DNA from: Wagnerdoeblera sp046292685 | GTDB taxonomy: Bacteria > Pseudomonadota > Alphaproteobacteria > Rhodobacterales > Rhodobacteraceae | Length of the DNA stretch: 64,000 bases | NCBI RefSeq assembly: GCF_046292685.1 | Contig: NZ_JBKBQM010000002.1 | Location: forward strand, 62,001 to 126,000 | Direction of reading: 5' to 3' | Shown: one piece after another, positions 54,272-63,153 of the stretch | How positions within the stretch are numbered: the stretch's first letter is position 1 | Layout: every line of letters begins with the position of its first letter | Notes under the pieces: model-generated | The model's database searches: none | The model's input: only the letters and a program-made list of their open reading frames with translations | Told to the model about the DNA's origin: nothing | Made by a program: the position numbers and the translations under genes

Positions 54272-54283
54272 GTCAAAACCCTT

Positions 54284-54550
54284 TCACCCGAAGTTCAGCA
54301 CATAGACGAGGACCGAGATCACCGTCACCGGCACGATGTAGACGCCCCACAGAAGCTTGCGCCGCAGCGAACGGGCATACCGCGCCATCCCCTCGTCGAT
54401 GAAGGCGCTGCGCTCGCCCGGGCCTTGCGCCGCATCCCATGCCTTTTCCAGCCTTTCGCGCTCCAGACTGCGGGCGTAGATCGATAGCAGCACGTATAGC
54501 ACCGTCAACCCGACCAGCAGGAACAATCCAAGGCGCAGAAACCCGATCAT
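54284..54550 (-). CDS. Small membrane protein of the AAA/DUF6638 cluster
   Basis: An 88-residue protein with two membrane helices (about residues 5-24 and 67-86) separated by a charged helical loop (YARSLERERLEKAWDAAQGP; FIDEGMARYARSLRRKLLW). I do not recognise a named family with certainty. Its ATG overlaps the DUF6638 stop by four bases, so it is translationally coupled, and DUF1523 follows at once. It probably forms a membrane subcomplex with DUF1523. Confidence 0.8.
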   Translation of the reverse strand: MIGFLRLGLFLLVGLTVLYVLLSIYARSLERERLEKAWDAAQGPGERSAFIDEGMARYARSLRRKLLWGVYIVPVTVISVLVYVLNFG

Positions 54551-55920
54551 CGCCGCGCCTTTCCGACCGCGCCCCAGGGCCCCACCGCCTCCAGCCGGGC
54601 GCCGGTCCACGGTCCGGCCGGCTGCGGGGCGGGGCGGGGCGTTTCGTCCATCGCGGGCTCCGGTCCGAACAGGGCGGCACGGGCGCCGGCCTTGTCGATC
54701 TTGTATTCGCGTTCCAGAAACTCTGCCACCCATTGCCGCTTGTTGTCGGACCAGGTGGCATAGCTGCGGTAGAACAATTCCTTGTGGCAGATGTAAAGCT
54801 GGCGCACATCAAGCGGCGAAAGCTCGGACAGCAGCATGTTGACAAGGCCCTTGTCGGGGCCCTGCGTGGCGCGCAAGAGGTAGAAGTAGGCCGGATGTTC
54901 CGAGCTGATCTGCGGCCAGTCGCCGCCGGTTTCCGCCCAGCGCAGCACTTCGGCCAGGCCCTTGAACTCCTCGGGCAAGGCGCTGCCCAGGCGCCGGGCG
55001 ATGCCGCGCAGATCGGTGCGGGTGGCGCCTGCCAGGCTGATGCCAAGCTGGTCGGCCACCGAAACCAGCACGAAATCCATCTTCTGCCGCAGGATGGCGG
55101 CCACATCCATGCCGCGCGCGGTGACGATGCTTTCGACCAGCGCGTTGCGCGCCATCCAGTCGGCCAGCATGTTGCGCTGCCGCGTCCAGATGGTGTGGGC
55201 AATCGGCAGCGTGCCCAGGGTTTCGGGCGGCGCCACGGTGATGGCGCCCGGCGCCTTGGCCGCGCGAAAGATGTAAAGGCCGCCGAAATGGCTGGTCCAG
55301 AAATTCGGCTGTTCGAAGCTCATGGCCGGCAACGCGATGGGCACGCGGGTGACATCGCCGGTCTTCTTCGCCAGCGCGATCATCTCCGCGATCAGCACAT
55401 CGTCGCGCCAGCCATCGGGTTCGGCGCGGAAGCGTTCGATCAGCCTTGCCAGCTTGCCGGCATCGGCGACATGGCCGCCGATGGTGTCGGCCTCGACCGT
55501 CACGCGGCGAATGTCGAACAGCCGCGCAGGGTTGCCCAGTTCGTACACGGTGTTCGACAATTCCCCCGCCACCGCATCGCGGGCGGTCAGGGCGAACAAC
55601 TGCGCCTCGTTGGCGTCGATGAACTGGCGCAGGATGCCGCGGGCGGTGGAAAACTGCGCGTTCAGCAACGGCGCGTGCTTTTGCGCCGTGGTCAGCAGGA
55701 TGAACTGCCGGTTGGCGCCATCGGGGTTGAGGTAGAGATCATCGCCCAGCGCATCGCCCACTTCGGGGCTGTAACCCGAAATGTCGATGTGGAAATCGGG
55801 CAGATCGGTGGTGCGCCCGGTCAGGTGCTTCAGCGCGCGGTTGTAGCGTTCGACCAGGGCGGGGGACGAGACCTCGACCAGATTGCCGAACATCAGGCCC
55901 TTTTCGATGAGACGTTTCAT
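54547..55920 (-). CDS. DUF6638 family protein
   Basis: A 457-residue soluble protein that I recognise as the DUF6638 family found beside AAA ATPases in Rhodobacterales. It begins MKRLIEKGLMFGNLVEVSSPALVERYNRAL and has a long helical body. The C-terminal region DKGLVNMLLSELSPLDVRQLYICHKELFY is followed by a Pro-rich tail. There are no membrane helices, signal peptide or enzyme motif I can name. AAGGA precedes the ATG; the AAA ATPase gene ends 82 bases upstream. Confidence 0.82.
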   Translation of the reverse strand: MKRLIEKGLMFGNLVEVSSPALVERYNRALKHLTGRTTDLPDFHIDISGYSPEVGDALGDDLYLNPDGANRQFILLTTAQKHAPLLNAQFSTARGILRQFIDANEAQLFALTARDAVAGELSNTVYELGNPARLFDIRRVTVEADTIGGHVADAGKLARLIERFRAEPDGWRDDVLIAEMIALAKKTGDVTRVPIALPAMSFEQPNFWTSHFGGLYIFRAAKAPGAITVAPPETLGTLPIAHTIWTRQRNMLADWMARNALVESIVTARGMDVAAILRQKMDFVLVSVADQLGISLAGATRTDLRGIARRLGSALPEEFKGLAEVLRWAETGGDWPQISSEHPAYFYLLRATQGPDKGLVNMLLSELSPLDVRQLYICHKELFYRSYATWSDNKRQWVAEFLEREYKIDKAGARAALFGPEPAMDETPRPAPQPAGPWTGARLEAVGPWGAVGKARR

Positions 55921-56002
55921 GCGTCATTCCTTCCCGGATGGCGGCGCATGGGAACCTTGCCTGCCGCGGCGCCGGTGCATGCGACCGGATCGGATGCCGG
56001 CT

Positions 56003-57940
56003 TCATCCCTTACCCTCCAGATACCGGCGCCGCGCTTCTTCGGCCCGGCCCATGTCGCGCACCAGCGCCGCGATGGCCACCTCGTCCGACTTGTCGGCAT
56101 AGCGGAACTCGCTGTCGGCGTAGCGGTTGATTTCCTGGATGACCATGTCCACGGTGATCGGGCGGATCATCTCTCGCAGCATGTCCTTTTTCCGGTCATA
56201 GGGCTGGAACAGGAACAGCTCGGGGTTTTCCATCCACGCATCGGGCAGGTCCACATCCAGCGCGCGCACCTTGACCGCATCGGTGATGTTCTTGATCGCG
56301 CGTCCCGTAAAGCGGGGATCTGCGGACTGGATCGCCTTGAGATAGGTGCCGATCTTCGCCAGCGTGTCGAGCGGCCCGAGTTCGGCCGCAACCCTGTCCC
56401 AGACCTTGCGCAAGCCTTCTTCGTGCGGGGTGTTGTGCGCTTCGAAGCTCGCGGCCACCGCGCGTTGCAAGGCCTGGGCTGCGTAAAGCTGGTGGTCGCC
56501 CAGCGGGATCGCGTGGTTCTTGCCCAGCAGCAAGGTCAGGATGTCGATGTAATCCTCGCGGCTTTGCGGGCCATCGACCAGAAAGCGGGCGCCTGCGCGC
56601 TGGCGCAGGGCATCGTCGACATTCTCGGGAAAGTTCGAGAACATGCCGAAGGTGCAGTTGCCGCGCACCACGGTAGTGGCGCCGGCGAAAGCCTCCATGA
56701 ACACCGCCGTCACTTCCTGCTGCCCGGCCGAAGACTGGCGGTCGCCGCGCTTGCCGGCGATCTGGTCGATGTCGTCGATGGTGCCGAAGCCGATGACGGC
56801 CGGATCGAGAATGTTCGAAATGAACGATCTTGCGTTCTGGCCCGACTTGCCCTGATAGCTGTCGATCTGGTCGATGCTGAAATTCTGATAGCGAAAGGGG
56901 TAACCCGCCGCCTTGCAGTAATCGTTCAGCAGCCCCGCCATCATCTGGATCAGCGTCGTCTTGCCGGTGCCGGGCGCGCCATCGCCCATGAAGGTGAAGA
57001 TGAAGCCGCCCAGTTCGGCAAAGGGGTTCAGCCTGCGGTCGAAGTCGTAGGCCATCATCATCTTGGCCAGCTTCATCGCCTGATACTTGGCGATGTGGTT
57101 GCCGATGACTTCTTCGGGCTTCTTGAAGGCCATGGTCAGGGCGGTGCCGCGCGCCTTGCGGGCCGGGGCGAAACCCGCGATCGTCAGGCCATCCGCCTCG
57201 ACCCGCCAGCTGGCGGCGGCAAAGGCGCCCAGACGTGGGGCCGTTTCGGCGCGGGCCTGAACCTTGGCCATCAGCCCTTCGGCAAAGGCGGCGAGCGTCG
57301 CCAGCAGCCGCGATTCGTCGCTGGCGAAGGCGCCCAGATCCTGATCCAGTTCCCACAAGGCGCCATGCAGCGCCAGGGCAGCATTGTCGGTCAGCACCTC
57401 CTCGACGCCGCCGATATCCACCGAGGTTTCGCCCAGATGGGGCGCGATCAGATAGGACAGCGCGTTGCCGAAGACGTGCAGCACCACCAGCGCTTCGGCG
57501 GCCAGCAGTTCGGTGAACTCGGGCCGGCGGGGTTCGGGCAGGCGGTTTTCCAGGTTGGCTTTCTTCAGCTCGGTCAGGCCCGTCCGCTCGGCCAGGGTTT
57601 CGCCCATCGCCAGCGCGACCGCCAGCGCCCGGCGCAGGGCTTGGGCGGCGGCGGCGGTGGCGGGGGTTGGCAGGCCGTCGTCAGTGGCGCTGTCCAGCCG
57701 GTCGAGCAGCCGCACGGCACCCGGGCGGGTCGTGGCGCGCGTCACAAGACCCGGCGTGGTCGAACGGAACCGGGACACCCGCCCCGGAATGCCCGGCGAG
57801 CGTTCGGGGGCAACGGGCTCGGCCCGCGCGGTGGCCAGCCGCGGGGCATGGTCGAAGCCCTGCAACAGGCCCAGAGCCGCGGGATAATGCCCGCGAATGG
57901 TGTCTTCGCGCAGTTCCATCGTGTCGCGGGGGCTGGACAT
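56003..57940 (-). CDS. AAA+ ATPase of the uncharacterised six-gene cluster
   Basis: A 645-residue protein. The N-terminal 250 residues are helical, with an Arg/Pro-rich disordered part (residues 40-80). The AAA+ core has Walker A GDGAPGTGKTT (Lys327). Walker B is GFGTIDDID with an Asp-Asp pair (389-390) where Asp-Glu is usual. A sensor-1-like MFSNFPENVDDAL follows, then a likely arginine finger (LRQRAGARF). A long helical C-terminus (residues 480-645) ends RRRYLEGKG. The start is ATG at 57940, after AAGG. It is clearly an ATP-driven remodelling enzyme; partner and substrate are unknown, presumably the adjacent membrane or coiled-coil proteins. Confidence 0.9.
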   Translation of the reverse strand: MSSPRDTMELREDTIRGHYPAALGLLQGFDHAPRLATARAEPVAPERSPGIPGRVSRFRSTTPGLVTRATTRPGAVRLLDRLDSATDDGLPTPATAAAAQALRRALAVALAMGETLAERTGLTELKKANLENRLPEPRRPEFTELLAAEALVVLHVFGNALSYLIAPHLGETSVDIGGVEEVLTDNAALALHGALWELDQDLGAFASDESRLLATLAAFAEGLMAKVQARAETAPRLGAFAAASWRVEADGLTIAGFAPARKARGTALTMAFKKPEEVIGNHIAKYQAMKLAKMMMAYDFDRRLNPFAELGGFIFTFMGDGAPGTGKTTLIQMMAGLLNDYCKAAGYPFRYQNFSIDQIDSYQGKSGQNARSFISNILDPAVIGFGTIDDIDQIAGKRGDRQSSAGQQEVTAVFMEAFAGATTVVRGNCTFGMFSNFPENVDDALRQRAGARFLVDGPQSREDYIDILTLLLGKNHAIPLGDHQLYAAQALQRAVAASFEAHNTPHEEGLRKVWDRVAAELGPLDTLAKIGTYLKAIQSADPRFTGRAIKNITDAVKVRALDVDLPDAWMENPELFLFQPYDRKKDMLREMIRPITVDMVIQEINRYADSEFRYADKSDEVAIAALVRDMGRAEEARRRYLEGKG

Positions 57941-58009
57941 GGGCAAACCTTGTTACTGGCAGAACGGTCCGGGGCAGGTCGCCCGGTTGCGGGGGGCAGG
58001 CCCGCGCAT

Positions 58010-59134
58010 CTAGACGGCCCTCAGCACGCGGCCGCCATCGCCGACGACGAACCGGATGACATTGCGAAAGCCCGGCGGATCGCGGTCGGACAGCACCTGA
58101 TAGGGCCTTTCGGGCAGGATGACGTAGCGTTGCGTCGCGGTGGCGCCGGTTTCGGCCCCGCGCCCCATGAAGGGATCGAGCGCGAACAGCTGCCGCTCAG
58201 CTCTGGAAAACCAGCCGGTCTTTTCGCTGCGCACTCCGGTGGCCTCCAGCCGCTTCAGCGTCCAGACCAGCGCCCAGTCCTGACCTTCGGGGGGGCGCGC
58301 TTCGGCCAGCACCTCGCCGATGGGGCCCGACTGCAAGGTGAAGGCGCCGGAATACATCGGGCCAAGGTGCAGCCGCTTCAGCCGCTTGGGGTGCAGGTCG
58401 TCGAAATCGGTATCGAAGCCTTGCGCAATCGTCAGCAGCTTCAGCCCGTTCAACGACTGCGCCATCAGATGCGCCTGCACCGCAGGCCAGCGGCGTTCGT
58501 CCTTGGGCAAGGGCGTGCGCCCGGAGTCGGTGCATTCCAGCAGGTAGACCACCGGCAGGTTGACGAGCGAATCGTAAACCGCCCAGGCCAGCAACCAGCG
58601 GCGGCGGCCGTTTTCCTCGGAAAGCCACTGCGCCTGCACATCGTTGCGCGCAAGGAACAACCCGCCTTGCACCAGCATTTGATGGTAAAGCCGCTGCGAC
58701 AGCGCGTATTGCAAGGCGGTGGGAATCGTCCGCTCGCCGACGATCTGGCGGATCATGCGATCCTTCAGTTCGGCCTCGGACGGCATGCCTTCGAGGTGCC
58801 GCAGCGCCTGGGCGGCGTCGGTGGCCATGACCAGCAACTCTGCCGCCACCGGAAAGCCGCTTTCGTGCCGGTCGAACGCCAGGCGCGCGCGCAAACCGGG
58901 GCCCTCGGCGCGCCCGGTCATCAGGTATTTCAGCGACAAGGCCCGAAAGCTGCGCGCCAAAGCCTCCAGATACCCGCCCAGCATGCGGATTTCGGGCCGG
59001 GTCAACGCACCGTCGCGTTCCAGTTCGGCGGCGATGCCGGGCATGTGGGCGGTGATCCGCTCGAACTTGGCAAAGTAGCGGCGGGCGGCGAGGTCGTCGT
59101 AAAGCTCGGCATGGTCGGGGGCGGGATCCGCCAT
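58010..59134 (-). CDS. Hypothetical protein of the AAA/DUF6638 cluster
   Basis: A 374-residue soluble protein I cannot name. The N-terminal 130 residues are helical (YFAKFERITAHMPGIAAELERDGAL; RSFRALSLKYLM). The centre has long helices (QYALSQRLYHQMLVQGGLFLARND) and the C-terminus looks beta-rich (QRYVILPERPYQVLSD; NVIRFVVGDGG). There is no signal peptide or membrane helix. It starts six bases after the coiled-coil gene and is followed by the AAA ATPase gene after 69 bases, so it belongs to the same operon. Confidence 0.8.
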   Translation of the reverse strand: MADPAPDHAELYDDLAARRYFAKFERITAHMPGIAAELERDGALTRPEIRMLGGYLEALARSFRALSLKYLMTGRAEGPGLRARLAFDRHESGFPVAAELLVMATDAAQALRHLEGMPSEAELKDRMIRQIVGERTIPTALQYALSQRLYHQMLVQGGLFLARNDVQAQWLSEENGRRRWLLAWAVYDSLVNLPVVYLLECTDSGRTPLPKDERRWPAVQAHLMAQSLNGLKLLTIAQGFDTDFDDLHPKRLKRLHLGPMYSGAFTLQSGPIGEVLAEARPPEGQDWALVWTLKRLEATGVRSEKTGWFSRAERQLFALDPFMGRGAETGATATQRYVILPERPYQVLSDRDPPGFRNVIRFVVGDGGRVLRAV

Positions 59135-59140
59135 GACGTT

Positions 59141-60217
59141 TCAGCCTTGCCCGTAACGGTTCTTGTCGTGCTTTTCGACGATCTTCGCAAAACGGCGGGC
59201 AAAGCGTTCGTCGGCCTTGGCCTTCTGTTCCAGCACCTTGCCGGCAAAGACCATGTGGTCCTCGTGGCTTTCCAGCATGTCGGCCATGCGGTCGTTGGTG
59301 GCCGCGGCGATGGCGGCCATCGCGGCCTGCGCCTCCTGGTCGGTCTTGACGCCGATCTCGTTGATCCGGTGCGCCACGTCCTGCTGCTGCGCGGTCTTGA
59401 GCGACTTCGACAGCGCGTCATACAGCACCACGCGCTGCTTGGTATCGGTCTGAAGCTTGTTGATCAGCACAAGCTGCGTCGCCGCCTGGTTGGTCAGGCT
59501 GTCCACCCAGGTCTTGCCTTTTTCGATGTAGCGTTCCAGCGTCTGGCTTTTGGCCAGCATGACCTGTTCGTCCTGCACCAGCGCGTTGTAGCGCGCGTTC
59601 AGGGCGGCAAGGTCGGTTTCCAGCTTGGTGCGCGCGGCGGCGTCCTGTTCCATCGAGATGCGGTTTTCCAGCTCGATGATGCGGGGGTCCATCGCCGCAA
59701 TCTCGGCCCGCACCGATTCCAGCGTGCCGACCACGGTTTCGCGTTCGGTCAGGGTTTCGGCCAGATTCCCCTCGACCTTGGCCTTTTGACCGTTCAGCAG
59801 GTCGAGCTGGCTTTGCAGCAGGCGCACGATGACGTCGGACTTGGCGATCAGATCCTGCAGCTTGGCGTCGATGCTGGCGGTGCGCATCCGTTCCTGCCGC
59901 ATCGATTCCGCCTTGGCCGAGGAAAAGAAGCCGATGAAGCTTTCCATGCCGGTCTTCGAGCGCATCTCGTCGAAGTCCTTGGAAAACCCGGCCGTCACGT
60001 CATCCAGCCCCATGATGAGCTCGGCGATATTGGCGTTCATCAGTTCGGTGTGCTGGTGCACATCCTGCAAGGTGGCATTCTCGATATCGATCTCCGGCCC
60101 GCCGGTGGCGATCTTGGCGCGCGCCTCCTCGACCCGGGCGGTGATGGCGGAAATCTTGGCCTGGGCCTTGGCGATTTCCTGTTCGCTCTGGCGGATGGCA
60201 GCGTCGAAATCGCTCAT
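59141..60217 (-). CDS. Coiled-coil protein, TelA-like in texture, first gene of the cluster
   Basis: A 358-residue, almost entirely helical and charged protein. Heptad-like stretches cover residues 5-35 (IRQSEQEIAKAQAKISAITARVEEARAKI) and about 140-230 (DLLNGQKAKVEGNLAETL; IIELENRISMEQDAAARTKLE). The later segment TDTKQRVVLYDALSKSLKTA and the repeated helices recall TelA-type tellurite-resistance or PspA-like scaffold proteins, but I cannot prove either. AGAGGA precedes the ATG. The gene heads the six-gene operon; an inverted repeat (60254-60280) lies upstream. Confidence 0.83.
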   Translation of the reverse strand: MSDFDAAIRQSEQEIAKAQAKISAITARVEEARAKIATGGPEIDIENATLQDVHQHTELMNANIAELIMGLDDVTAGFSKDFDEMRSKTGMESFIGFFSSAKAESMRQERMRTASIDAKLQDLIAKSDVIVRLLQSQLDLLNGQKAKVEGNLAETLTERETVVGTLESVRAEIAAMDPRIIELENRISMEQDAAARTKLETDLAALNARYNALVQDEQVMLAKSQTLERYIEKGKTWVDSLTNQAATQLVLINKLQTDTKQRVVLYDALSKSLKTAQQQDVAHRINEIGVKTDQEAQAAMAAIAAATNDRMADMLESHEDHMVFAGKVLEQKAKADERFARRFAKIVEKHDKNRYGQG

Positions 60218-60253
60218 GTCGGATCCTCTCGGCAAAACGGATGAAATGGATTT

Positions 60254-60280
60254 GGGGATGTTATCGCAAATTGCATCCCC
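60254..60280. repeat. Inverted repeat upstream of the six-gene cluster
   Basis: GGGGATG (60254-60260) and CATCCCC (60274-60280) form a perfect 7-bp inverted repeat with a 13-base AT-rich middle. The centres are about two helical turns apart, as in many dimer operators. It lies in the divergent region, 37 bases from the coiled-coil gene and 58 from the peptidase gene. Confidence 0.45.
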
Positions 60281-60337
60281 TGCGTCATCCGCTTTCCGAC
60301 CCTTGCGAGGCCCGCGGTTCTGCGCCAGCATGCCGGC

Positions 60338-61612
60338 ATGACCGAAGACCGCATCCTTGCCGAAATCACGGCCCGCCGCGACGATCTGATCCGGTTGACC
60401 CAGGATCTGATCCGCATCCCCACCCTGAACCCGCCCGGGCGCAACTACCGGGAAATCTGCGATTATCTGGCCGCCCGGCTGGGGCGGCACGGCTTTGCGA
60501 CAGAACTGATCCGCGCCCACGGCGCACCGGGCGACAGCGATGCCTACCCCCGCTGGAGCCTGCTGGCGCGCCGCGAAGGCGGCAGCCCAGGCGACTGCGT
60601 GCATTTCAACAGCCATCACGACGTGGTCGAGGTCGGCCACGGCTGGACCCGCGACCCCTTCGGTGGCGAACTCGATGGCGGGCGCATCTATGGCCGCGGG
60701 GCGTGCGACATGAAGGGGGGCCTCGCCGCCAGCATCGTCGCCGCCGAAGCCTTCATCGCCGCCTGCCCCGGATTCAACGGCGCCATCGAGATTTCCGCCA
60801 CCGCCGACGAGGAATCGGGCGGGTTCGGCGGCGTGGCCTACCTGGCGCAGCAGGGCTATTTCAACCCCGAGCGCGTGCAGCACGTCATCATCCCCGAACC
60901 GCTGCACAAGGACCGTATCTGCCTTGGCCACCGCGGCGTCTGGTGGGCGGAAATCGAGACCAAGGGCCGCATCGCCCACGGGTCGATGCCGTTTCTGGGC
61001 GACAGCGCGATCCGCCACATGGGTGCCGTGCTGCACGAGATCGAGACGCAGCTTTACCCGCTGCTTGCCACCAAGCATACCGAAATGCCGGTGATTCCCG
61101 CTGGTGCCCGGCAATCGACGCTGAACATCAACTCGATCCACGGCGGCGAACCGGAACCCGAACCCGGCTACACCGGCTTGCCCGCGCCTTGCGTGGCCGA
61201 CAGGTGCCGAATCATCCTCGACCGCCGTTTCCTGATCGAGGAAGACATCCGCGAGGTGAAGGCGGAAATCTCGGCCGTGCTGGAACGGGTCAAGGCGCAG
61301 CGCCCGAACTTTCAATACGACATCCGCGACCTGTTCGAGGTGCAGCCCAGCATGACCGACACATCGGCGCCCGTGGTGCGCACGGTGGCCGGGGCTATTG
61401 CGAAGGTGCTGGGAAAGCACGCGGAATACGTGGTTTCCCCCGGCACCTACGACCAGAAGCACATCGACCGCATCGGCAAGCTGAAGAACTGCATCGCCTA
61501 CGGTCCGGGCGTGCTGGATCTGGCGCATCAGCCCGACGAATGGGTCGGCGTGGACGACATGATGGACAGCGCCCGGGTGATGGCGCTGACGCTGAAGGAG
61601 TTGCTTTTGTAA
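60338..61612 (+). CDS. M20 family metallopeptidase/deacylase (ArgE/DapE-like)
   Basis: A 424-residue amidohydrolase of the M20 family, which uses a two-metal centre to cleave acyl or peptide amides. Metal ligands and catalytic residues are seen in HFNSHHDVVEVG, RIYGRGACDMKGGLA, SATADEESGGFGG and the late histidine in YDQKHIDRIGK. Substrates in the family include N-acetylornithine, succinyl-diaminopimelate and small dipeptides. The following periplasmic binding protein suggests it acts on an imported compound. The start follows a divergent 120-base region. Confidence 0.88.
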   Translation: MTEDRILAEITARRDDLIRLTQDLIRIPTLNPPGRNYREICDYLAARLGRHGFATELIRAHGAPGDSDAYPRWSLLARREGGSPGDCVHFNSHHDVVEVGHGWTRDPFGGELDGGRIYGRGACDMKGGLAASIVAAEAFIAACPGFNGAIEISATADEESGGFGGVAYLAQQGYFNPERVQHVIIPEPLHKDRICLGHRGVWWAEIETKGRIAHGSMPFLGDSAIRHMGAVLHEIETQLYPLLATKHTEMPVIPAGARQSTLNINSIHGGEPEPEPGYTGLPAPCVADRCRIILDRRFLIEEDIREVKAEISAVLERVKAQRPNFQYDIRDLFEVQPSMTDTSAPVVRTVAGAIAKVLGKHAEYVVSPGTYDQKHIDRIGKLKNCIAYGPGVLDLAHQPDEWVGVDDMMDSARVMALTLKELLL

Positions 61613-61672
61613 CCCGCCCGTGCCGAGATGGGCGTTGCATCGGGGCCCCGTGGCCCGCTCAAGGAGGAAACC

Positions 61673-63142
61673 ATGTTCCACCGTCTGAAACTGTCGGTCG
61701 CCATTCTGGCGCTGATGGCCGGCGCCGCCCTGGCCAAGGACAGCGTCACCATCGGCATGCAGCTTGAACCGCCGAACCTGGACCCGACCACCGGCGCGGC
61801 CGCCGCGATCCGCGAGGTGACGCAACTCAACGTCTATGAAGGGCTGACCCGATTCAACGCCGACGGCTCGATCGGGCCGGGGCTGGCCGAAAAGTGGGAT
61901 GTGACCGACGATGGCAAGGTCTGGACCTTTACCCTGCGCCAGGGCGTGAAGTTCCACGATGGCACCACCTTCGACGCCGAGGATGTCAAGTTCACGCTCG
62001 ACCGCGCGATGGCGCCCGATTCGACCAACGCGCAAAAGCAGCTGTTCGCCCCGATCGAAAGCGTCGAAGTGGTCGATCCCGCCACGGTCAGGATCACGCT
62101 GAAGGCGCCTTCGGGCAACTTCGACTTCAACATGGCCTGGGGCGACGCCTCGATCATGGCGCCCGAGTCGGTGGCCACCAACGCCACCAACCCGGTGGGC
62201 ACCGGCCCCTATCGCTTTGGCCAGTGGGTGCAGGGCGACCGGATCGAGCTGGTGGCCAACCCCGATTACTGGGGCGAAAAACCCTCGATCCCCAAGGCGG
62301 TGTTCAAGGTCATCGCCGACCCGACGGCAGCCTTTGCCGCGATGATGTCCGAGGATATCGACGTCTTCCCGGTGTTCCCGGCGCCCGAAACGCTGGCCCA
62401 GTTCGAAGGCGACAGCCGTTTCAAGGTGCTGCAAGGCTCGACCGAAGGCGAAACCATCCTGGGCATCAACAACAAGCAGCCGCCGCTGGACAACGTGAAG
62501 GTCCGCGCGGCGATTGCCCATGCCATCAATCGGCAGGAAATCATCGACGGCGCGATGTTCGGCTACGGCACGCCGATCGGCACGCATTTCGCCCCGCATC
62601 ACCCCGACTATGTCGACCTGACCGCGCAATCGGCCTACGACCCGGAAAAGTCCAAGGCCCTGCTGGCCGAAGCCGGCGTTTCCGGCCTGAAACTGCGCAT
62701 GCACCTGCCGCCGCCCACCTACGCCCGCCGCGGGGGCGAGATCATCGCCTCGCAACTGCGCGCGGTCGGGATCGAGACCGAGATCATCAACGTGGAATGG
62801 GCACAGTGGCTGGAACAGGTGTTCAAGGGAAAGGACTTTGACCTGACCATCGTCAGCCACGTCGAACCGGCCGATATCGGCATCTACGCCCGTCCCGACT
62901 ACTACTTCCAGTATGGCAAGCCCGAGTTCAAGGCGATCATGGACGAACTGGCGGTGACGGTCGACCCGGCCAAGCGGTCCGAGCTGAACAAGGCCGCGCA
63001 AAAGATGATCGCCGACGACTACGTCAACGGCTATCTGTTCCAGCTGGCCAAGGCCGGGGTGGCAAACGCCAAGCTGGAAGGGCTGTGGCTGAACTCGCCG
63101 GCGCCGGTGGTCGACCTGGCCGCGATGCGTTGGGCCGACTGA
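61673..63142 (+). CDS. Peptide/opine-type ABC transporter substrate-binding protein
   Basis: A 489-residue family 5 solute-binding protein. The signal peptide is MFHRLKLSVAILALMAGAALA. The mature part contains LEPPNLDPTTGAAAAI, GLAEKWDVTDDGKVWTFTLRQGVKFHDGTTF and GTGPYRFGQW, the hallmarks of dipeptide/oligopeptide/nickel-binding proteins. AAGGAGG lies five bases before the ATG. No permease or ATPase genes follow in the window, so its membrane partners must be elsewhere. It is 60 bases after the M20 peptidase gene, probably in one operon. Confidence 0.92.
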   Translation: MFHRLKLSVAILALMAGAALAKDSVTIGMQLEPPNLDPTTGAAAAIREVTQLNVYEGLTRFNADGSIGPGLAEKWDVTDDGKVWTFTLRQGVKFHDGTTFDAEDVKFTLDRAMAPDSTNAQKQLFAPIESVEVVDPATVRITLKAPSGNFDFNMAWGDASIMAPESVATNATNPVGTGPYRFGQWVQGDRIELVANPDYWGEKPSIPKAVFKVIADPTAAFAAMMSEDIDVFPVFPAPETLAQFEGDSRFKVLQGSTEGETILGINNKQPPLDNVKVRAAIAHAINRQEIIDGAMFGYGTPIGTHFAPHHPDYVDLTAQSAYDPEKSKALLAEAGVSGLKLRMHLPPPTYARRGGEIIASQLRAVGIETEIINVEWAQWLEQVFKGKDFDLTIVSHVEPADIGIYARPDYYFQYGKPEFKAIMDELAVTVDPAKRSELNKAAQKMIADDYVNGYLFQLAKAGVANAKLEGLWLNSPAPVVDLAAMRWAD

Positions 63143-63153
63143 TCGCGCCGCCC

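Noticed and set aside
55883..60244. Open frame of about 1,450 codons on the plus strand opposite the AAA/DUF6638 cluster
   Set aside because: The minus-strand genes have clear AAA+, coiled-coil and membrane features and ribosome sites; the plus-strand translation is low-complexity and without motifs.
59141..63001. Coiled-coil gene read as a 1,286-residue protein
   Set aside because: The extra N-terminal 900 codons are antisense to the M20 peptidase and binding-protein genes. An AGAGGA site supports the ATG at 60217.
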